Below, in pieces: positions 61,444 through 64,000 of a stretch of 64,000 nt of DNA; the stretch's first letter is position 1; each line of letters begins with the position of its first letter. Both the position numbers and the translations under genes were made by a program. The notes beneath the pieces are model-generated. The model was not told where the DNA came from and searched no databases. It saw only the letters and a list, made by a program, of their open reading frames with translations. The stretch spans positions 1-64,000 of the forward strand of contig NZ_JOIZ01000017.1 of the NCBI RefSeq assembly GCF_000721605.1, written 5' to 3'. The stretch comes from Streptomyces sp. NRRL S-37 (GTDB lineage: Bacteria; Actinomycetota; Actinomycetes; Streptomycetales; Streptomycetaceae).

Positions 61444-61839
61444 GAAGCGCACACCCGGGCCAGGACCGGACCGGGCGCGTCCCGCACCGGTACGGGGCCG
61501 CGGGAGCCGGACGGCCCCGAAGAAACGGCTGCCGACGGGCGCGGCCGCACCGGAGCCGTGGGGCCGGACCCGGCCGGCACCGGCCGGCCCCCGCACGGCC
61601 GGACCGAAGACACCCACGCCGGTACAGGACCACAGGAACCGGATCACGCCCCCGGACGGCCCCGGAGGAGCGACCACCGACGGGCGCGGTCACGCCGGGG
61701 CCGTGGGGCCGGATCAGGCGTGGTCCATGGCGGTCCGGGGTGGCGGAAGCCGGGGAAGAGTGCTCGGCGGCAGCCGGAGGAAGGGGCCCGGCGGCAGAGC
61801 CGGAGGAGGGGCCAGGGGAGACGCCGCCGTGGCGGGGCG
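61444..61839. other. Gene-free GC-rich stretch with degenerate repeats
   Basis: 396 bp between the M23 gene and the convergent TetR gene. It consists largely of variants of GGACGGCCCCGGAG, CCGACGGGCGCGG and GCCGTGGGGCCGGA. No coding frame stands out by composition. Confidence 0.7.
61509..61719. repeat. Two degenerate copies of a ~60-bp unit, period 145 bp
   Basis: GGACGGCCCCGAAGAAACGG at 61509 matches GGACGGCCCCGGAGGAGCGA at 61654. CCGACGGGCGCGGCCGCACC at 61532 matches CCGACGGGCGCGGTCACGCC at 61677, and both continue into GCCGTGGGGCCGGA. The offset is 145 bp for both pairs. Confidence 0.7.
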
Positions 61840-62430
61840 TCAGCCGCGTACGCCTCCGAGGACCATCGAGACGGCCGCCTCCGTGATCGCTTCGGGATGT
61901 TCCGCCGCGCCCAGCTCGATACGGCGTACGGCCGCGTCGACCACACCCTGGAGGAGCATCGCCGCGAGGCGGGGCTCGGCGTGGTCCAGGTCGGCCAGGG
62001 CCTCGACGATCATCGCGATGAGGCCGCCGTGGGCCGCGCGGATCTTCTCCCGGGCGCCGGCGTCGAGTTCGCTCGCGGAGATCGCGACCACGGCGCGGTG
62101 CCGCCGGTCCCCGACCAGTTCCAGTTGCTTGCGGACGTACGCCTCGATCTTGGCCTCGGCGCCGCCGACGGCCGCCATCGCCGCCTCGACCTCCGCCGCC
62201 CAGACCGGGAAGTCGACCTCACACAGCTCCTCGACCACGGCGGCCCGCGAGCGGAAGTACTCGTACACGGACGAACGCGCGAGGCCGGTGCGCTCGGCGA
62301 GGGCCGGGAAGGTCAGCGCCTCCGTACCGCCCTCGGACAGCAGGGAGCGTGCCGCGTCCAGCAGGGCGGCTCGCTGCATCGACCGGTGCTCGGCCACGGA
62401 GGCCGCTCGAATCCTTGGCACGTCGTCCAC
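61840..62430 (-). CDS. TetR-family transcriptional regulator
   Basis: 196 residues. The N-terminal helix-turn-helix is at about 20-65 (MQRAALLDAARSLLSEGGTE, then ALTFPALAERTGLARSSVYE and YFRSRAAVVEELCE). A helical ligand-binding domain fills the rest. The GTG start at 62430 lies near the likely promoter. It lies between whiG and the M23 gene; its target and ligand cannot be read from sequence. Confidence 0.9.
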   Translation of the reverse strand: MDDVPRIRAASVAEHRSMQRAALLDAARSLLSEGGTEALTFPALAERTGLARSSVYEYFRSRAAVVEELCEVDFPVWAAEVEAAMAAVGGAEAKIEAYVRKQLELVGDRRHRAVVAISASELDAGAREKIRAAHGGLIAMIVEALADLDHAEPRLAAMLLQGVVDAAVRRIELGAAEHPEAITEAAVSMVLGGVRG

Positions 62431-62488
62431 TGTACGGACGCCCCGCCCGTGACGGCCAGAGGACCGGTCCGCTCCGGGCCGGAGGGGC

Positions 62489-63331
62489 TCAGCGGCCGAA
62501 ACCCGCCAGTTTCGCGCGCAGCTGCAGCACGGACTTGGTGTGGATCTGGCTGACCCGGCTCTCGGTCACACCCAGCACATTGCCGATCTCGGCGAGGGTG
62601 AGTCCCTCGTAGTAGTACAGCGTGACCACGGTCTTCTCCCGCTCCGGCAGCGTGTTGATGGCCCGCGCGAGGAACCTCCTCAGCTCCCGGTCCTCGGCCA
62701 CCTCCACCGGGTTGTCGGCGGCGGTGTCCTCCAGGGTGTCCATGAAGCTGAGCTGATCGCCGCCGTCGCCCCCGGCGTGCAGCAGCTCCTCCAGGGCGAC
62801 GACGTTCGCCAGCGACAGCTGGCTGAAAACCGTGTGCAGATCGGCCACCGTGATGCCCATCTCACCGGCGACCTCGCTTTCCGAGGGCGTGCGGCGCAGC
62901 CGCGCCTCCAGCGTGGCGTAGGCGCGCTCCACGTTGCGCGCCTTCTGCCGCACCGAGCGCGGGATCCAGTCCAGCGCCCGCAGCTCGTCGATCATCGCGC
63001 CCCGGATGCGGGTGATCGCATAGGTCTCGAACTTGATCTCCCGGTCGACGTCGAACTTCTCGATCGCGTCGATCAGCCCGAAGACCCCGGAGGAGACGAA
63101 ATCCGCCTGCTCGACATTGGGCGGCAGCCCCACACTGACCCGGCCGGCGACGTACTTCACCAGCGGCGAGTAGTGCAGGATCAGCTGCTCACGCAGTCTT
63201 TCGTCCCCCGTCGCCTTGTACGACCGCCACAGCTCGTCGAGCGTCGAGGGAGCGGGCGGCCGCACGCTGCCACCGTCGCGGGCGGCTGGGGGGATCGCCG
63301 CCCGGTCGGACCCGGAGGTGTGCTGGGGCAT
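62489..63331 (-). CDS. whiG: RNA polymerase sigma factor WhiG
   Basis: 280 residues of the FliA/WhiG sigma-28 class. Region 2 includes [40 protein letters not shown] and [20 protein letters not shown]. Region 3 follows, and region 4 ends with [20 protein letters not shown] and [20 protein letters not shown]. WhiG commits aerial hyphae to sporulation and is held by the anti-sigma factor RsiG with c-di-GMP in Streptomyces. ATG at 63331 gives the family length. It follows dprA on the same strand after 281 bp that should hold its promoter. Confidence 0.96.
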   Translation of the reverse strand: MPQHTSGSDRAAIPPAARDGGSVRPPAPSTLDELWRSYKATGDERLREQLILHYSPLVKYVAGRVSVGLPPNVEQADFVSSGVFGLIDAIEKFDVDREIKFETYAITRIRGAMIDELRALDWIPRSVRQKARNVERAYATLEARLRRTPSESEVAGEMGITVADLHTVFSQLSLANVVALEELLHAGGDGGDQLSFMDTLEDTAADNPVEVAEDRELRRFLARAINTLPEREKTVVTLYYYEGLTLAEIGNVLGVTESRVSQIHTKSVLQLRAKLAGFGR

Positions 63332-63612
63332 TCGTCGCCTTGTGCCGTTCTGCCGTGGACTGGTGCTGCCTGGATGCGCTGTCTGTCCGATGTCTGGGTG
63401 CCTGTCCTTGCCTGTCCGTGTCGGATCCTCGTGAGCGTAGCGTGACTACGGCGTCGCGGTGTGCGAAGAAGCGAGGTGGGACCGTGCGCAGATTCGTTCC
63501 GGGTGCCGTTCCACCGGGTCACACCCATCGCTCTGAGTGATCGACGGGGTAGCCCAACTGACGTAAATTCCAAGGGGTGTCGGGGTTCCCCCGGACGGCC
63601 GAACACGCTGTG

Positions 63613-64000
63613 TCAGCGAGGCCCGGGACCGTCCCGGACCGGGATCATCGCCTGGCGCGTCAACTTCCAGCCGTCGCCGTGTCGTTCGACGTAACCAAGT
63701 GCTCGCAGTTCGTACAGTCTGGCGATCGCGTCGTCCGGGGTGGTCTGCGCGGCGAGCGCGATCTCCTCCGGCCGGGCCGTTCCGCGCCCCGGCAGCGCGG
63801 CGAGGACCTGCCGGCCGGCCGGGTCGAGCAGGTCCCGGGGCAGCACCGGCCCCCGGCGTTCCGGCGCGAGTTCACCCATGTCACCGACCAGTTCCACGAC
63901 CTCGGCGGCATCGGTGACCAGCACCGCGTCCTGCCGCAGCAGTTCGTGCACCCCGGCGGAGAGCCCGCTGGTGGCCGGCCCCGGCACTCCCATCGTGTGG
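63613..64000 (-). CDS. dprA: DprA (Smf) DNA-processing protein, C-terminal part
   Basis: The last 128 or so codons of a gene that continues beyond the window. They include the end of the Rossmann-type DNA-binding domain (MGVPGPATSGLSAGVHELLR) and the C-terminal winged helix (PAGRQVLAALPGRGTARPEE, AIARLYELRALGYVERHGDG). DprA loads RecA on incoming single-stranded DNA during transformation and is widespread in non-competent actinobacteria. Catalytic or binding residues of the main domain lie outside the window. Confidence 0.85.
   Translation of the reverse strand, partial: HTMGVPGPATSGLSAGVHELLRQDAVLVTDAAEVVELVGDMGELAPERRGPVLPRDLLDPAGRQVLAALPGRGTARPEEIALAAQTTPDDAIARLYELRALGYVERHGDGWKLTRQAMIPVRDGPGPR

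Overview
This window is a high-GC actinobacterial chromosome segment that looks like Streptomyces. Codons end almost always in G or C, GTG starts are frequent, and the developmental sigma factor WhiG lies at the right end. Other indicators are an aminodeoxyfutalosine-deaminase-type protein (futalosine route to menaquinone), Tat lipoproteins, an LAETG surface protein and a DasR-like site in front of a chitinase. I see no tRNA, rRNA, CRISPR array, transposase, integrase or replication origin.

Layout. (1) 1-6105, minus strand: isoprenoid genes ispG (5' part only) and dxr with an RseP-like site-2 protease, an exported alpha-carbonic anhydrase and a large acyl-CoA dehydrogenase. (2) 6302-19451: a glycan-utilisation locus. 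It holds a LacI-family regulator, a minus-strand run of Tat lipoprotein, two permeases, GH42, GH95 and secreted GH12, and a divergent GH3. Near-identical palindromes with the core GAAGCGCTTC lie before all three transcription units. The enzyme mix fits fucosylated, galactosylated xyloglucan. (3) 19616-21322: a DUF4190 membrane protein, a NADAR-family protein whose 3' end is present three times, and a long inverted repeat.

(4) 21323-45419: polyamine and GABA catabolism spread among unrelated genes. It includes an aldehyde dehydrogenase with a PotDABC-type importer, gabT, a PucR regulator, gabD, and a second aldehyde dehydrogenase divergent from an Lrp regulator and an aminotransferase. Interspersed are a remnant of what looks like an FAD oxidoreductase, a GH18 chitinase, a PAP2 phosphatase, a VirD4-like membrane ATPase, a second DUF4190 protein, the deaminase, a GDPD phosphodiesterase, a serine hydrolase and a small membrane protein. 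Together these could take putrescine through 4-aminobutyraldehyde and GABA to succinate. (5) 45596-50508: a candidate 40-residue ORF before an atypical ABC exporter, a VOC protein, a LOG-family protein and an LAETG surface protein.

(6) 50700-54637: a thiamine ABC importer (thiQ, thiP, thiB) under a TPP riboswitch. (7) 54666-64000: the translation and envelope cluster rlmN, cdsA, frr, pyrH, tsf, rpsB, then a divergent M23 peptidase, a TetR regulator, whiG and the 3' end of dprA.

Every function is inferred from reading the protein sequences. No database search was run. Family calls rest on visible motifs, and pathway calls on gene content.
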